Part shown: positions 11,850 through 23,341 of the stretch, piece by piece
Position numbering within the stretch: position 1 is the stretch's first letter
How the letters are laid out: each line of letters starts with the position of its first letter
Assembly (NCBI RefSeq): GCF_000283155.1
Contig: NW_004454197.1
Span: 19,959,335-20,023,334 of the forward strand
Reading direction: 5' to 3'
Length of the DNA stretch: 64,000 nt
Origin: Ceratotherium simum simum
Lineage: Eukaryota; Chordata; Mammalia; Perissodactyla; Rhinocerotidae
Translations under genes and position numbers: made by a program
The notes under the pieces: model-generated
What the model was told of the DNA's origin: nothing
What the model saw: only the letters and a program-made list of their open reading frames with translations
Database searches by the model: none

Positions 11850-12757
11850 AATCATAACTTTGGAAGAAACTAAAGAAAAAACTTCCTTTTTGAAAAAAAA
11901 AAACGTGGAGCTATGTTACAGAGAATAAGCAGATGCCATGTAACGTGGAAGGATTATATATCGTGAAGTGGAAGATCACAGAAGACTGAGTTCACTACCC
12001 CAGCACAGCCTTATCTTACCGAAAACCAAGAACACTGAAAAATAAAGTTGATGGCTGTGGGCGGCCCCCAGTGAGTCTGGCACCGGTCCCAAAGATGACA
12101 GAATATAGTTCAACCTGTTCTTTGAAATGAAGAAGAGTAAGGAAGTGATTCCATACGATAAAAAAGAAACTACTGCAGGAACATACAATGTGACTGGAAT
12201 GGAGGCAGGACAAACTCAAATCTGGATACAGAATATTGGACCCACAGCAGCAACTTCAATAAACACAGAGAACAAACTGTACAAGGCAGCAGTGCCCTGC
12301 AGGACCTGCGTCCAGCCCCAGCTCCTTCCCCACCCACCGCAAATGCTGAAGCAGAACCACAGAGGGGATTAGAACATATCTAGTTGATAATGGAAGAAAG
12401 AAAGCAGAATTTAAAAAACAGAATACACCTCACCTTGTTTAAAGAAAAAGAAAAATATCAAGAGTTTATGGAAAGAGTATTTAAAATAGGAATATTCATC
12501 AAAGGAGGAAAATACAACACGAAAGAAGAGATTTCTAAAGAAGTTTAAACTAGAAATATGTTCTAGTTAGTATATATTTTTTGTTCAGAGTAAAAAAAAA
12601 TCAGCAAAAGTGGACTCAACAAGTAAATGAAATAGCTGATATATCAGCAGATTCAAGAAAAGGGAACTGAGAGGCAAGCAGAAGGAAGGAAACTAAATGC
12701 AATAAAAAAAATAATGTGAAGAATTTTAAATGAAATACAGGTAAAATCTTCATTAAG
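11850..12757. other. Unassigned DNA
   Basis: A-rich sequence with a GC-richer patch at 12040-12100. No domain or repeat family recognised. Confidence 0.4.
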
Positions 12758-12770
12758 AAAAGAGTGTGAA

Positions 12771-13037
12771 GGGGCCTGCCTGGTGGTGTAGCGGTTAGGT
12801 GCGCCTGCTGCACTTCCGCAGCCCGGCGTGGGATGGGGGTGGGGGGTCGCAGGTTCGGATCCAGGTCGCGCACAAACGCACTGCTTGTCAAGCCATGCTG
12901 TGGCGGCGTCCCATATAAAGTGGAGGAAGATGGGCACGGATGTTAACCCAGGGCCAGTCTTCCTCAGCAAAAAGAAGAGGATTGGCATCGGGTGTTAGCT
13001 CGGGGCTAGTATTCCTCACAAAAAAAAAAAAAAAAAA
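12771..13037 (+). mobile_element. ERE SINE, class I
   Basis: Box A-like GGTGTAGCGGTTAGGTGC and box B-like GGTTCGGATCC are present. The spacer between them carries a G-rich expansion (GGGATGGGGGTGGGGGG). It has the class I tail and a poly(A) run at 13020-13041. Flanks AAAAGAGTGTGA (12758-12769) and AAAAGACTGTGA (13038-13049) differ at one base. Confidence 0.95.
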
Positions 13038-13182
13038 AAAAGACTGTGATTGTCAAAGCAGAATGTATCGGTTCCGGAGTCTACAGCAGACACTTGAGAA
13101 AGTCTTCATCTTGGGGCTGAAATTTAAATGTCGTGCTTTCCTGGTGGAAGCCAGCCCTCAGGTCACAGGCACCGTTAAGACG

Positions 13183-13205
13183 TGGGGGGGGGGCGGGGGG
13201 GGTGG
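13183..13205 (+). repeat. Poly-G tract with quadruplex potential
   Basis: Two long G runs separated by a single C and followed by TGG. Slippage-prone and able in principle to form a G-quadruplex. Confidence 0.7.
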
Positions 13206-14560
13206 TTTGCTCGCAGGCCTGTGAGTCAGGTCAGCCTGCCCTGGCCGGTGGAGAGCATGCGGGGATCGCACGATGTGCTGACCTTGGAGACCAAGGCTGG
13301 GGAGGCCGGTGCCCTCAGAAAAGCACATTTCTGCTCTCCGCCATCAGAGATAAGGCTGGCAAGCGTTCTGACACGCCCTGTATATGACCTTGTCATGTAG
13401 CCTATATTCACATTGTCAAGACATCCTAAATATCCTGTGATCAGATTTTTTTTCAATAAATTATAAGAATTCAGCAGTTAGAGATACTTTTCTGCCACAG
13501 AGTTTGGCCCTTAAATCACTTAAATAGCAAAACTACTGAAAATCTTTTACCTTCGCAAATCAAGATCTGAATAATCCCTAATGTCTCTCTCGCGGGCTTC
13601 GCTAAGGGACGACCAAAAAGGGGTTGGGGAGGGTAGAGAGGAGAGAGGCTGAGAACTAAAAGTACTTATTTTTCGTATGCAAGAAAGGAAAAGACTATTC
13701 TCTGACCAAAGTCCCGGATCATGAACAAGGAACCGCTGTTAGGACAACTTCGGAGCAGCGCCCCTGCTCTGGAATCGACCCATCAGCCACAGCCTCACGT
13801 AGGTAGCTAGCTGGTGAAAGTCAGCAGTCAGAGACAGGTCCACAGTTTTAGACAGCAGCCTCACTCCACGTGCCTCACTCCAGCGGCTGTACTCCTGAGA
13901 GTCAGCCTGTCAACAGCAGTCTTAATCCAGCCACCACACCAACACGAGCAGAAATCCTTCGGTCCCTAAACACTCTTGCTTCTGAAAATCCACCAATTCC
14001 TGAGCACCAGGCTTCCCAAGACTGTAGATAAGATCAACTCTGGCTTTCTTTGGGAAGGTTACGCCTAACAAATACAGCTCTCCAGTGCAGGTGATCGGGA
14101 AGTTCATTGCATTTTGCATCAGGTATCTAATTTATTGTTTGTTTACAAATTCTCAATCCTTTCAAAATTGACCTTTGTTTACTGTTAGATATGGGGTTGG
14201 ATTTATGAGTGATAGACATACTGAAGAAAGGTGAGATTAGCAATCTTTTCAATTCTTGGGTGGTTGCTATTACAACCTATTTGTGGTTGTATTCTTAATT
14301 TGTGTATATTTGAACCCCTAAATGCCACAACAGAGGTGTAAATTTTGTGATGAATTTTCTAAACGAAGCACATTTATTAAATGAAGAAAACGTCCTTTTA
14401 TAGCTCTTTGAGCAGTATGCACTTGTTATTCAGTATGGGAAATTGAAAGTCAGATATAAGCCAGCATATACTGACAGCTAAGCACAAGTGATGTATGATT
14501 TCCTCAACTACTTCCAGGGGAAGTGATAAAATAATGAATTTTTTGATGAAGAGAGATTCA
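13206..14560. other. Unassigned DNA with a GC-richer part
   Basis: Sequence from 13560 to 14130 is GC-richer than its surroundings and lies just upstream of the hAT-like pseudogene. It could be the 5' part of that unit, but I see no proof. Confidence 0.35.
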
Positions 14561-14569
14561 GATGAAGAT

Positions 14570-15975
14570 GATAAAATAATCACAGTAGAAATTGCAATGG
14601 CTTCCCATGCTGTATATCATTATCAGTCTTTCAGCTCAAATGACTGTTTGAACATACTGCTACCATAAGTATTTTCAGATCCCAAAATTGCAAGTAAATT
14701 TTCAAGTGCCAGGACAAAATCTACTGCAATAATAAAAAAACGTAATAGCTCCATTTACTATTCGAGATTATCAAAGATCTAAATGCCTCACCTTGCTTTC
14801 TTTACAACATAGCCATGAGTGCAAGTAATCACAATGCAGCAAAAAATTTTTCCATCACTTGTGCAATATTTGTCTCATGAACAGAGCTGGTTTATAAGAT
14901 TGCACATAAAATCCTTTTCAGATGAGACTTCAGAAACAAAGGCAGATATTTGCAGAAAACTCTCTTATTTAAATAGGAGTTAATTTTAAAAATTGTATTG
15001 TTTTTGATATAAATAATAAAAACACAAATGTTGATGTATAGATGCAAACAATTTTATTCAAGGTTGAAGCCAGGCATGAATGACTCTATGGAAGGTGTTG
15101 GTTGTCCTGTCGACATTCTGCATAACGTTGCTCACGGTACATCTGTATCCTCTCTATTGACATTGAGGAAATAGTCATGAAATTGTTCTTACTTTAGCAC
15201 TGTTGGAACTGAACAATTAAATGATTGTTGTGATTTTGTTTGCATTCAGTATTCTTTGGTTTTCTCAAATTCAAAAGCCTGTAGGTTCTCTAGAGAATCC
15301 TCAGTTTATTTTGAAGCACTGAAATCATACTTTAATTCTGGTGACCCAAAGTGTTCTTGTTGACTTTTTAAATAGTTCACTGAGTAAAGCCTATTTATTT
15401 CTTGTTTATAGTTTTCAATACCTCTTTAGCAAAAGGATTATGCAAATTGAAAGAAGAGGACACAGTGTTATTAAAGTACTTCATTGCTTAATGGAACATA
15501 TTGAATGGGTTAAAAAAGAATTGACAAAAAATTTATCCCTTTCCGTGTCAAGGGTGTTCTTACTAGGCATGATGTTACTTATGAACAAGGAAAGAAATTC
15601 TGATTTGAAGAGGATAATTATTACAGCATTTTCCATGACAGTCTTTTCAAATGGATTTTATTTCTTGAAGAATTCAATTCTTTTACATGGATGTTACTAA
15701 ATACTCTTCCAGCATGGGAACAAATGAACTCACGATGCATAGTATTGAAGAAGAAGGGAATAAAAATTGACAATATTGCTCTTTTTGTCAATGAAAAATA
15801 GTTTTAAAAGCCACTGATCAAGAGATATAACATAATCCTGAAGAAAAGAAAAGCAAGTTATGCCATAAAAGATGGCATTATATACTTCAATACATCTAAC
15901 TTGAAGAACTTTCTCAGAGTGGTAAACTTTATGACTACAAATGTTCAGTGGCTGGCTCATAAGGCTAATGTTGGG
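14570..15975 (+). pseudogene. hAT-transposase-like pseudogene (ZBED/KIAA1586-like), heavily decayed
   Basis: Piecing frames on the plus strand gives short protein-like runs in the order expected for a hAT-superfamily transposase. First comes a region like SDPKIASKFSSARTKSTAI at about 14675-14735. Next comes a degraded FFT...V.VITM stretch near 14800, where the first catalytic Asp region would lie. Then comes EEFNSFTWMLLNTLPAWEQM near 15670-15730. Last is a C-terminal remnant at about 15930-16010 resembling the dimerisation end. Several stops and frame changes break it, and the longest open run is at 15341-15700. In family terms it resembles transposase-derived genes such as KIAA1586 or ZBED types. 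No intact BED finger is visible. A processed copy of such a domesticated gene and a true transposon remnant are both possible. Assignment rests on recalled family patterns, not a search. Confidence 0.5.
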
Positions 15976-16534
15976 TGTATTTTCTCATTAATAAATGTTG
16001 ATGTGACAAAAGAATAAAATAAACTGTATGTGACCACTATAGAAGCTATGTTACAATATAAATGGAACATAGACTGTAATTGCAAGGAATTTTATAAGCA
16101 AATTCTACAAAACAAGGAATATTAAAGAGAGAACATCAAGGAAACACAAAGAAAGTATATATAATTTAGATATATATAGTTTATTTGAGGTGAACAATAA
16201 ATAATATTTAATTTAAATATGCCCATATAATGTTTTTATTTTATCTTGATGTGCATATGCATAAGCCATTAGAAATGATTAAAATTTAACTGACATCCTG
16301 TATTTTTATTTGTTAAATCTGGTAACCCTAATCAGAGAGCTGGGCTTACCTCTTTGCCCAGCATGAGGGAGCTGCCTCTGTGATGTCTTCAGGAATATGC
16401 ACAGATTGGCTGTGGAACACAGGGGTCTGGGAAGATGCCCCTCTTTCAGAAGCCAATGCTTCAACTGTTGATCCAGTCAGGTCAGCCAAAGAGGACAGAA
16501 ATTCTCCTCCCTTGGGAATTTTCATGAAGATTCC

Positions 16535-16600
16535 TGTGTTACAGGTGAGGAAACTGAGGCTTAGGCAAGTAAGGTCACCTCTCAGTAAAGAATAGAGCCT
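16535..16600 (+). mobile_element. MIR core fragment
   Basis: TTACAGGTGAGGAAACTGAG followed by GGCTTAGGCAAGTAAGGTCA is the conserved MIR core. Confidence 0.75.
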
Positions 16601-17462
16601 GTGCTGTGACAGAATAGGAAACATATATGCACCTAACAACAGAGCACCAAAACACATGAAGCAAAGACTAACAGAATTGAAGGAAGAAATAGACAATTCA
16701 ACAACAATAGCTGGAGACTTGAATACCTCACTGTCAATAATGGATAGAACAAGTGGACAAAAGATCAGCAAGGAAATGAGACCTGAGCAAAACTGTAAAT
16801 CAACTATACCTAATAAATACTTACAGAACACTCCACCCAATTACAGCAGAATACACGTTCTTCTCAAGTACACATGAAGCGTTCTCTAGGATAGCCCATA
16901 TGCTAGACCACAAGGCAGGAATTAATGAATTTGAAAGTATCAAAAACATATAAAATATGTCCTTTGACAATAATGGAATGAAATTGGAAAACAATAACAG
17001 AAAGAAATTTGAAAATTTCACATATATTAATATAAAAAAAACCCACTCCCAAGCAACTAATTGGTCAAGGAAGAATTCACAAGGAAAATTAGAAATTACT
17101 TTGATCCAAATGAAAATGAAGACACAACATACCAAAACTTACTGGATGAAACTAGAGCAGAAAATTAGAGAGAACTTTATAATTGTAAATTCCTGTATTA
17201 AAGAAAGATGATCTCAAATCAATAATCTAACCTTCCAACTTAAACACTGGAGACAGAAGAGTAAACTAAATCTAAAATAAGCAGAGAGAAGGAAATAACA
17301 TTAGAATGGAACTTAATGTAATAGAGTATAGAGAAACAATAGAGAAAATTTTTTTTAAAAAGTTGGTTATTTGAAAAGATCAAAAAAAATGACAAACTTT
17401 TAGCTAGACTGACATGCAGAAAGAAAGAACGCTCAATTTCTAAAATTAGAAACAAAAGGGAG

Positions 17463-17670
17463 GGGCCGGCCCTGTGGCTTAGCGGTTAAGTGCGTGCGCT
17501 CCACTGCTGGCGGCCCAGGTTCGGATCCCAGGCGCGCACCGATGCACCGCTTCTCTGGCCATGCTGAGGCCATGTCCCACATACAGCAACTAGAAGGATG
17601 TGCAGCTATGACATAAAACTATCTACTGGGGCTTTGGGGGAAAAAAATAAATAAATAAAAATTAAAAAAA
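17463..17670 (+). mobile_element. ERE SINE, class II, nested in L1
   Basis: Intact head GGCCGGCCCTGTGGCTTAGC, box B GGTTCGGATCC, class II signature ACAGCAACTAGAAGGATG and TGGGGCTTTGGGG, with an A-rich AATA tail. Imperfect flanking repeat near 17448-17462 and 17671-17685. Confidence 0.96.
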
Positions 17671-18671
17671 AGAAATGAAAGAGAGGATAATGCCACCATC
17701 CTTTCAGAAATAATGAGGATTATAAAGGAATATGACACACAATTGTATGCCAATAGATTAGATAATTTAGATGAAATGTATAAATTCTTAGAAAGATACA
17801 GACTACAGAAATTGACTCACAAAAAAATAGAGAATTTGAATAGACCTATTACAAGTGAAGATATCGAATTACTAATCAAAATAAAAACCACAAATAAAAA
17901 CCCAGTCTGAGATGACTTCACTGGTAAATTCTACCAAACATGTAAAGAATTAATACCAATTTTTCATAAACTCTTCCAGAAAAGAGTTTAGAGAGGCCAA
18001 TATTACCCTGATACTAAAACTAGACAAAAACATTCCAAGAAAACAAATGTACAGACCAATAACTATTATGAATATAGGCACAAAAATCATCAAGATACTT
18101 GTAAATCAAATTCAGCAACATAAAAAAAATTATACACCATGACAAATGGAATTTATTCCAGGAATGCAAGGTTTGTTTAACATCCAAAGATAGGTTAATG
18201 TGCTATAATATAGGAACAGAATTTAGGACAAAATCCACATAATCATCTCATACATACAGAAAAAGCATTTGGCAAATTCCAACACACTTTCGTCATAAAA
18301 AACACTCAGCAAAATAGGAATAGAGGAGAACTTTCTCACCCTGATCAAGGTGAAAATGCCACAGTTAGCATCATACTTGATGGTAAAAAACTGAATCCTT
18401 CCCCCAGACCCCGGGTCAGAAAAATACAAGGATGTATTCATTCATGACTTATTAAACATTGTTCTGAAGCTTCTAGCCAGGGAAATTAGGCAAGAAAAAG
18501 AAATAAAAGACATATAGATTGGAAAAGAATTAAAATTATCCCTATTTGCAGATGACATGATCTTAGATATATAAAATTCTAAGGAATCTACTAAAAGACT
18601 ATTAGAACTATGAAACTAGTTCAGCAAGGTTGCATAATACAAGATCAATATATTAAAATTGATTGTATTTC

Positions 18672-18917
18672 GGGACCGGCCCAGTGGCGCAAGTGGTTAA
18701 GTGCACGCGCTCCGCTGCGGCGGCCCGGGGTTTGCTGGTTCGGATCCCAGGCGCGCACTGATGTACCGCTTGGCAAGCCATGCTGTGGCGGCGTCCCATA
18801 TAAAGTGGAGGAAGATGGGCATGGATGTTAGCCCAGGGCCAGTCTTCCTCAGCAAAAACAGGAGGATTGGCAGATGTTAACTCAGGGCCAATCTTCCTCA
18901 CAAAAAAAAAAAAAAAA
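18672..18917 (+). mobile_element. ERE SINE, class I, nested in L1
   Basis: Head GGACCGGCCCAGTGGCGCAA, box B GGTTCGGATCC, class I body and poly(A). A perfect 11-bp duplication GATTGTATTTC (18661-18671 and 18918-18928) lies within L1 ORF2 sequence. Removing one copy of the repeat and the SINE restores the L1 sequence order. Confidence 0.97.
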
Positions 18918-20690
18918 GATTGTATTTCTATACACTAGCAATGAGCAATCTGAAAATAAAATTAAGAAAAAAAAACATTTACAATGGCATCAAAAAGAAT
19001 AAAATATTTTGGAATAAATTTAACAGAAAAAGTGCAAAAACTTACACTCTGAAAACTACAAAATATTGTTGAAAGAAATTTGAAAGATTTAAATAAGCAG
19101 AAAGACATCTCAATTTCAAGGATTGGAAAACAATGTTGTTAAGACAGCAATAGTCCTTAAGTTGATCTACAGATTCAACACAATTTCTATCAAAATCTCA
19201 GCTATTCTCTTTGCATAAACTGACAAGCTGACCCTAAAATTCGTAAGGAATTGCAAGTGACCCGATCAAGCCACAACAATCTTGAAAAAGAACAAACTTG
19301 GAATACTCATACTTCTTAAGATCAAAACTTACCACAAAGCTACAGTAATCAAGACATAAGGGTAGACATATAGATCAATGGAATAAAATTCAGAATCCAG
19401 GGGAAAAAAACCTGATTCTCAATTCAATTGGAGAAACAATATTCTTTACAACAAAGAGTGCTGGGAGCACTGGATATCCACATGCCAAAAAATGAAGTTT
19501 GACTCCTACCTCACACCATATACAAAAATAAACTCAAAATGGGTGCAGACCTAAATATAGGAACTAAAACTATAAAAATCTTAGGCAAAACCATAGGTAT
19601 CAACCTTCGTGAAATGGGATTTGACCATGGTTTCTTAGATATGACACCAAAAGCACAAGCAATCAAAGAAAAAATAGATAAATTGGGCTTTATCAAAATT
19701 AAAAACGTTTGTGTTTCAAAGAACACCATAAAGAAAGTTAAAAAAAATTTGAGAGAAAATATTTACAGATAACATATCTGATAAGGGACTTGTATCTAGA
19801 ATATATAGAGAATGCTTACAACTCAATAATAGAAAGACAACCCAACTAAGAGAATCTGAATAGACATTTCTCCAACAAAATATACAAATGGCCAAAACAC
19901 ATGAAAAGATGCTCAATATCATTAGTCATCAGGGATGTGCCAATGAAAACCACAATGAGACACACATCCAATACACAACCACTACAACGGCTAGAATCAA
20001 CAAGTCAGATAATAACAAGTGTTGATGAGGAGTTAGAGAAATTGGAACCGCATATATTGCTAGTGTGAATGTAAAATGGTGCAGCCACTTTGGAAAACAG
20101 TTTTGTTTAACCTCATCAAAGATTAAACATAAACTTTTCATATAATCCAGTAATTCCACTCCTAGGTATATATCCAAGAAAAATGAAAACATGTGTCCAC
20201 ACAAAAACTTGTATGCAAATATTCAGAGAAGCAAAGAACCTAAATTTACATCAACTGATGAATGGATAAATAAAGCTTGGTATATCTATACAATGGAATA
20301 CTATTTGGGAATAAAAAATAAATGAAATAGGGAAACATGGATGAACCATGAAAACATTATGCTAAGTGGAAAAAACCAGTCACAAAGGATCACATATTGT
20401 GTGATTCCCTTTGTATGAAATGTCCAGGCAAATCCATAGAGACAAAAAGTAGATTAGTGGTTTCCTAGGGCTGGGAGATATATGTGGGGAGGGACATGGT
20501 AGGTAAAGGCTAAAATGTACCCAGTTTCTATTGGGGATAATGAAAATGTTCTAAAATTTATTGTGGGGATGGTTATACAAATCTGTGGATATACTAAAAA
20601 TTTTTAATTTGTACACTTTAAATAAATGTGTTGTATGGCATTGTATTATGTCTCTATAAAGCTGTTGCAAAAAACAACAACAACAAAAGT

Positions 20691-21064
20691 AGGAGTGTGA
20701 CAGACACTGCCTTTGAGGGAAGATGCTGGGTGTTGCCAGCACCCAACACTGAATCTGGTCCCTGTGCCTCCAGAGTGACTGTTTCCAGGAGTGTCAGGAT
20801 TCTGAGGGCCAGCTGCTTTAGTTCCAAACCGCATCTTCTCTGAAAGCAGGGACCACACTGGGCCCCCCGCCCTGCTCCAGACTCCTTAGAGGGCCCCTCT
20901 GGAAAGAGTAGGGGGCCTGCCCCTCACCTCCAGGACTCTGCTGGCCTCTCCAGGCCTCCTGATATAACCACGATGCCACCTGCCTCCTCCTGATGGGAGA
21001 TGGTCGTGGTAGTTTGGGGACTGCATTTGTCAAAACCCGCAGAACTGCATAACACAAAGAGTGA
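20691..21064. other. GC-rich unassigned DNA
   Basis: No repeat family recognised. Marks the start of the GC-rich, repeat-poor block that runs to about 24.4 kb. Confidence 0.4.
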
Positions 21065-21275
21065 ACCTCCACGTCAACCATGGACTGTAGTTAATAATAA
21101 TTTACTATTATTGGCTCATTAATTGTAACAAATACACCATACTAATGCAAGATGTTAATAACAAGGAAAACTATGGAGGGGAGGTGGGTGTATGGAAGTC
21201 TATGTACTATCTTGCTCAATTATTCTGTGAATCTAAATCTGTGCTAAAACAATTGTCTTTTAATTATTTTTTTTA
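21065..21275 (+). mobile_element. L1M-type 3' terminal fragment
   Basis: TGTAGTTAATAATAATTTAC, TAACAAATACACCATACTAA and GTTAATAACAAGGAAAACTA are typical of the 3' UTR end of old L1M elements. Confidence 0.75.
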
Positions 21276-21533
21276 AGAAACCAACTACCTGATAAGTCCT
21301 CTTAAAGACGTCCTGACTGAACTAGGCTCAGCCGCACATGCAATTCACAATTGTCAGGAGACAGTCCATGAAATGAGGGAACTTGTCTAGAGAAAAAGGC
21401 CTTCTCAGGATACTATCTGTCAAGGCAGATCAAGACCTGGAACAGGGGAAAGAACTTTTTTGAAGCAAATGACAAAACAAACCATTAGGATGAAGAGCTG
21501 GAGACCTGCAGAAAGGGAGTCAAAGGCCTTGCA

Positions 21534-21649
21534 TTAAATTTTCTTCATCTCAGAGCCAGATTCTGTCCCTTGACTGAAACTCATGACCATTAGTTGAGAG
21601 TGCAGCAGGCTGAATGATTCTTCATCCTCTCCAGACAGAATGCGCAGAC
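21534..21649 (-). other. Candidate terminal coding exon of an unknown gene (exon 4 of series)
   Basis: On the minus strand a strong acceptor (pyrimidine-rich tract ending CTTCGTCTCAG) precedes 116 nt: two bases completing a codon, 37 codons and a TAA. The peptide is acidic and serine-rich (LRILSGEDEESFSLLHSQL...). The starting phase matches the end of the candidate exon at 21821-21939. No domain recognised and no poly(A) signal close behind, the nearest ATTAAA being about 270 bp away. May be coincidence. Confidence 0.25.
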
Positions 21650-21820
21650 CTGAGACGAAGAATAACAGAAATAACAACTGAACCAGAACTTTGAGAAGCA
21701 GACCCTCATGCATCTGATGGTCCAGACTGAGCATCTGTCAGGGAACATTTGCTCCCCGACCCCTGAACATTGGACGTGGCTTCCTCTGAGATGGGAGGGC
21801 TCACTCTCCTCCCCTCAGAC

Positions 21821-21939
21821 CCTCTTGGCTGCCAAACTTTCTCTCCTCCCTTCCATTCCCAAATCCAGTGTTTCCAGTGGATCCAAGTGGGGATCCAAAA
21901 TCAGCAAGATGTTCCTTTCTGTCTCTTCCTCCAGGACAC
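21821..21939 (-). other. Candidate internal coding exon (exon 3 of series)
   Basis: 119 nt on the minus strand, open in the frame inherited from the next exon upstream (1 + 39 codons + 1 base). Peptide begins CPGGRDRKEHLADFGSPLGS. The acceptor (CTCACTCAG) lacks a good pyrimidine tract and the donor (AGG/GTCTGA) is weak, so this is the least secure member of the series. Confidence 0.18.
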
Positions 21940-22200
21940 CTGAGTGAGCCCCCCGCAAGCTGGCTGCCCACCTCGGGGCAGCTCCCTGCTCCTAGTTTAT
22001 TCTCCCTCCTTGCATTTTTGCCTCTGCACTCTTTTTTCCAAGGCTTTCTGAGTATTTCTCTCTTTGTTCCTTTATTGATTTATTCAGTAACGTTGAGTAC
22101 AGGCCCACTATATACAAGTTTATATGAAAGATACAGGGAGCCCCTGCAGAGCCACTACTCTGTCCAAAACTCCTCCCTATCCCCTGTCCCAAACTCTTAC

Positions 22201-22371
22201 CTGGCCAGGCCTGTGAGTCCAGGGGCAGGCCCTGAGGACAGATGATCCTTGTGCATAACCTCTGCTCCTGGGATGGACTGGGTGGGCTCCTCAGCCTTCA
22301 CTGTCTGCAGGATTTGCAGAGTGAGGTCAGAGAACTGATAGGAGATTGACCTCAGGCTAACCCAGCTGCCC
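22201..22371 (-). other. Candidate internal coding exon (exon 2 of series)
   Basis: 171 nt on the minus strand with an excellent donor, GGCCAG/GTAAGA. It is open throughout in the frame set by exon 1 (1 + 56 codons + 2 bases). Peptide includes SYQFSDLTLQILQTVKAEEP. The acceptor CTTCTCCCAG has only a short pyrimidine tract, and an alternative acceptor (GGGTTAG) 15 bases further on keeps the same phase. Confidence 0.28.
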
Positions 22372-22911
22372 CTGGGAGAAGCCCCCACCTCTGGTCAGGG
22401 CCAGGAGAGGAGGGACACCCTTGTCTGCCAAACAGATGCTGATCCAGCTGTTTCCATCATCTTTGGTTTGGGCCATAGATCATCACCTTCTTTCCCACCC
22501 TGCTCCCTGGGTCCCCTCACAATAAGACAGATCCCCAACCCCGGAGTTTAAACCAGAGACCTCAAAGGCTGATCCCTGAGCCCAGGACCCCAAGACAAAG
22601 GACTGAAATAGAGCCCAGTCCATACGGTAGGGGACAGCCCAGAACCCCAAAACCTAAAGACCCAATATAGAGTCTCAGGCCACAGCCCAATGAGCAAATC
22701 TTGGAAAAAGGAGACATGAATGAGAAGACCAGCTAAAATCCATGCCTTGCAGCCCAGAGCAGCCCCAGGGACAAAGCTCAGAAAAAGTAGCTCAGCCCCC
22801 GGAATCCAGAGTCCAGGAAAGTGAGCTAAGCCTGGACCCAGACCCAGAAGCCTCAGGTCTCAGAGCCTGTGGCCCACAGTCAGAGCCCTCGACCCAAGCC
22901 TGGAGCCCTAC

Positions 22912-23131
22912 CTGGGGGCAGAGCCCAGGGCCTGGAGCCCCCGGCCGGCGTGTGTACTGTGCTCTTTCTCGAAGCTCCAGACCCCTGTGTTCTCCTGTGG
23001 TTCATTGGGTGGTGATGGTGGCACCACATTGGCACACTGTTCTCTGCAAAGGGCCTGCACGGTGGCCAGCTGCATGCTGCTGTCAAAGGTCTTGTTCCCT
23101 TCACTGTCCCTGGATCCCTGCCATGAAACAC
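22912..23131 (-). other. Candidate internal coding exon (exon 1 of series)
   Basis: 220 nt on the minus strand between a good acceptor (CACCCCTCTGTTCTCTAG) and a good donor (CCCCAG/GTAGGG), open over 72 codons. The peptide (FDSSMQLATVQALCREQC..., then PPSPPNEPQENTGVWSF) reads like ordinary protein but I do not recognise a family. The last codon is split in phase 2, matching the candidate exon at 22201-22371. The plus-strand 202-residue frame that crosses this region (22742-23350) shows no domain and may be a shadow of it. Confidence 0.3.
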
Positions 23132-23261
23132 CTAGAGAACAGAGGGGTGAAAGTGATGACTTTCGGTGTGAGAATATGCACTTGGGGGTATCTGAGTCTG
23201 TTTTCATGTACCTGTGTGAGTAGAGGACCTTGTGTGGGTTTATTGCTGTGTCTTCCTTTAG

Positions 23262-23339
23262 GTGCTGCCTCCTCTTTCACTGTCATCTTCTGTGACTCCT
23301 GGGGAAGCGCTGGTGGCAGTTATGAGGGGAACCTTGGCC
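23262..23339 (+). other. Alternative candidate exon on the plus strand
   Basis: A 78-nt open segment between a strong acceptor (TGTGTCTTCCTTTAG) and a strong donor (GGCC/GTAAGT), encoding ASSFTVIFCDSW-like residues. It conflicts in strand with the series at 21.5-23.1 kb, so at most one model is likely right. No homology recognised. Confidence 0.18.
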
Positions 23340-23341
23340 GT

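Larger units (their letters stand above)
16605..20690 (+). mobile_element. Old LINE-1 (ORF2 and 3' end), 5'-truncated, split by two EREs
   Basis: It begins inside the ORF2 endonuclease domain (IYAPN-like start, AGDLNTSLSIMD) and runs through the reverse transcriptase, where the catalytic FADDM motif is still readable at 18545-18559. It then passes the 3' UTR and ends in an A-rich tail near 20690. Many stops and frameshifts make it a long-dead copy. EREs at 17463 and 18672 are nested in it. The older, more diverged sequence compared with the 44-48 kb copy fits an L1M-type subfamily. The 164-residue minus-strand frame at 16346-16840 is an antisense shadow. Confidence 0.92.

Noticed and set aside
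16346..16840. 164-codon minus-strand frame
   Set aside because: It covers a MIR core and the antisense of L1 endonuclease sequence, so it is a shadow of repeats.
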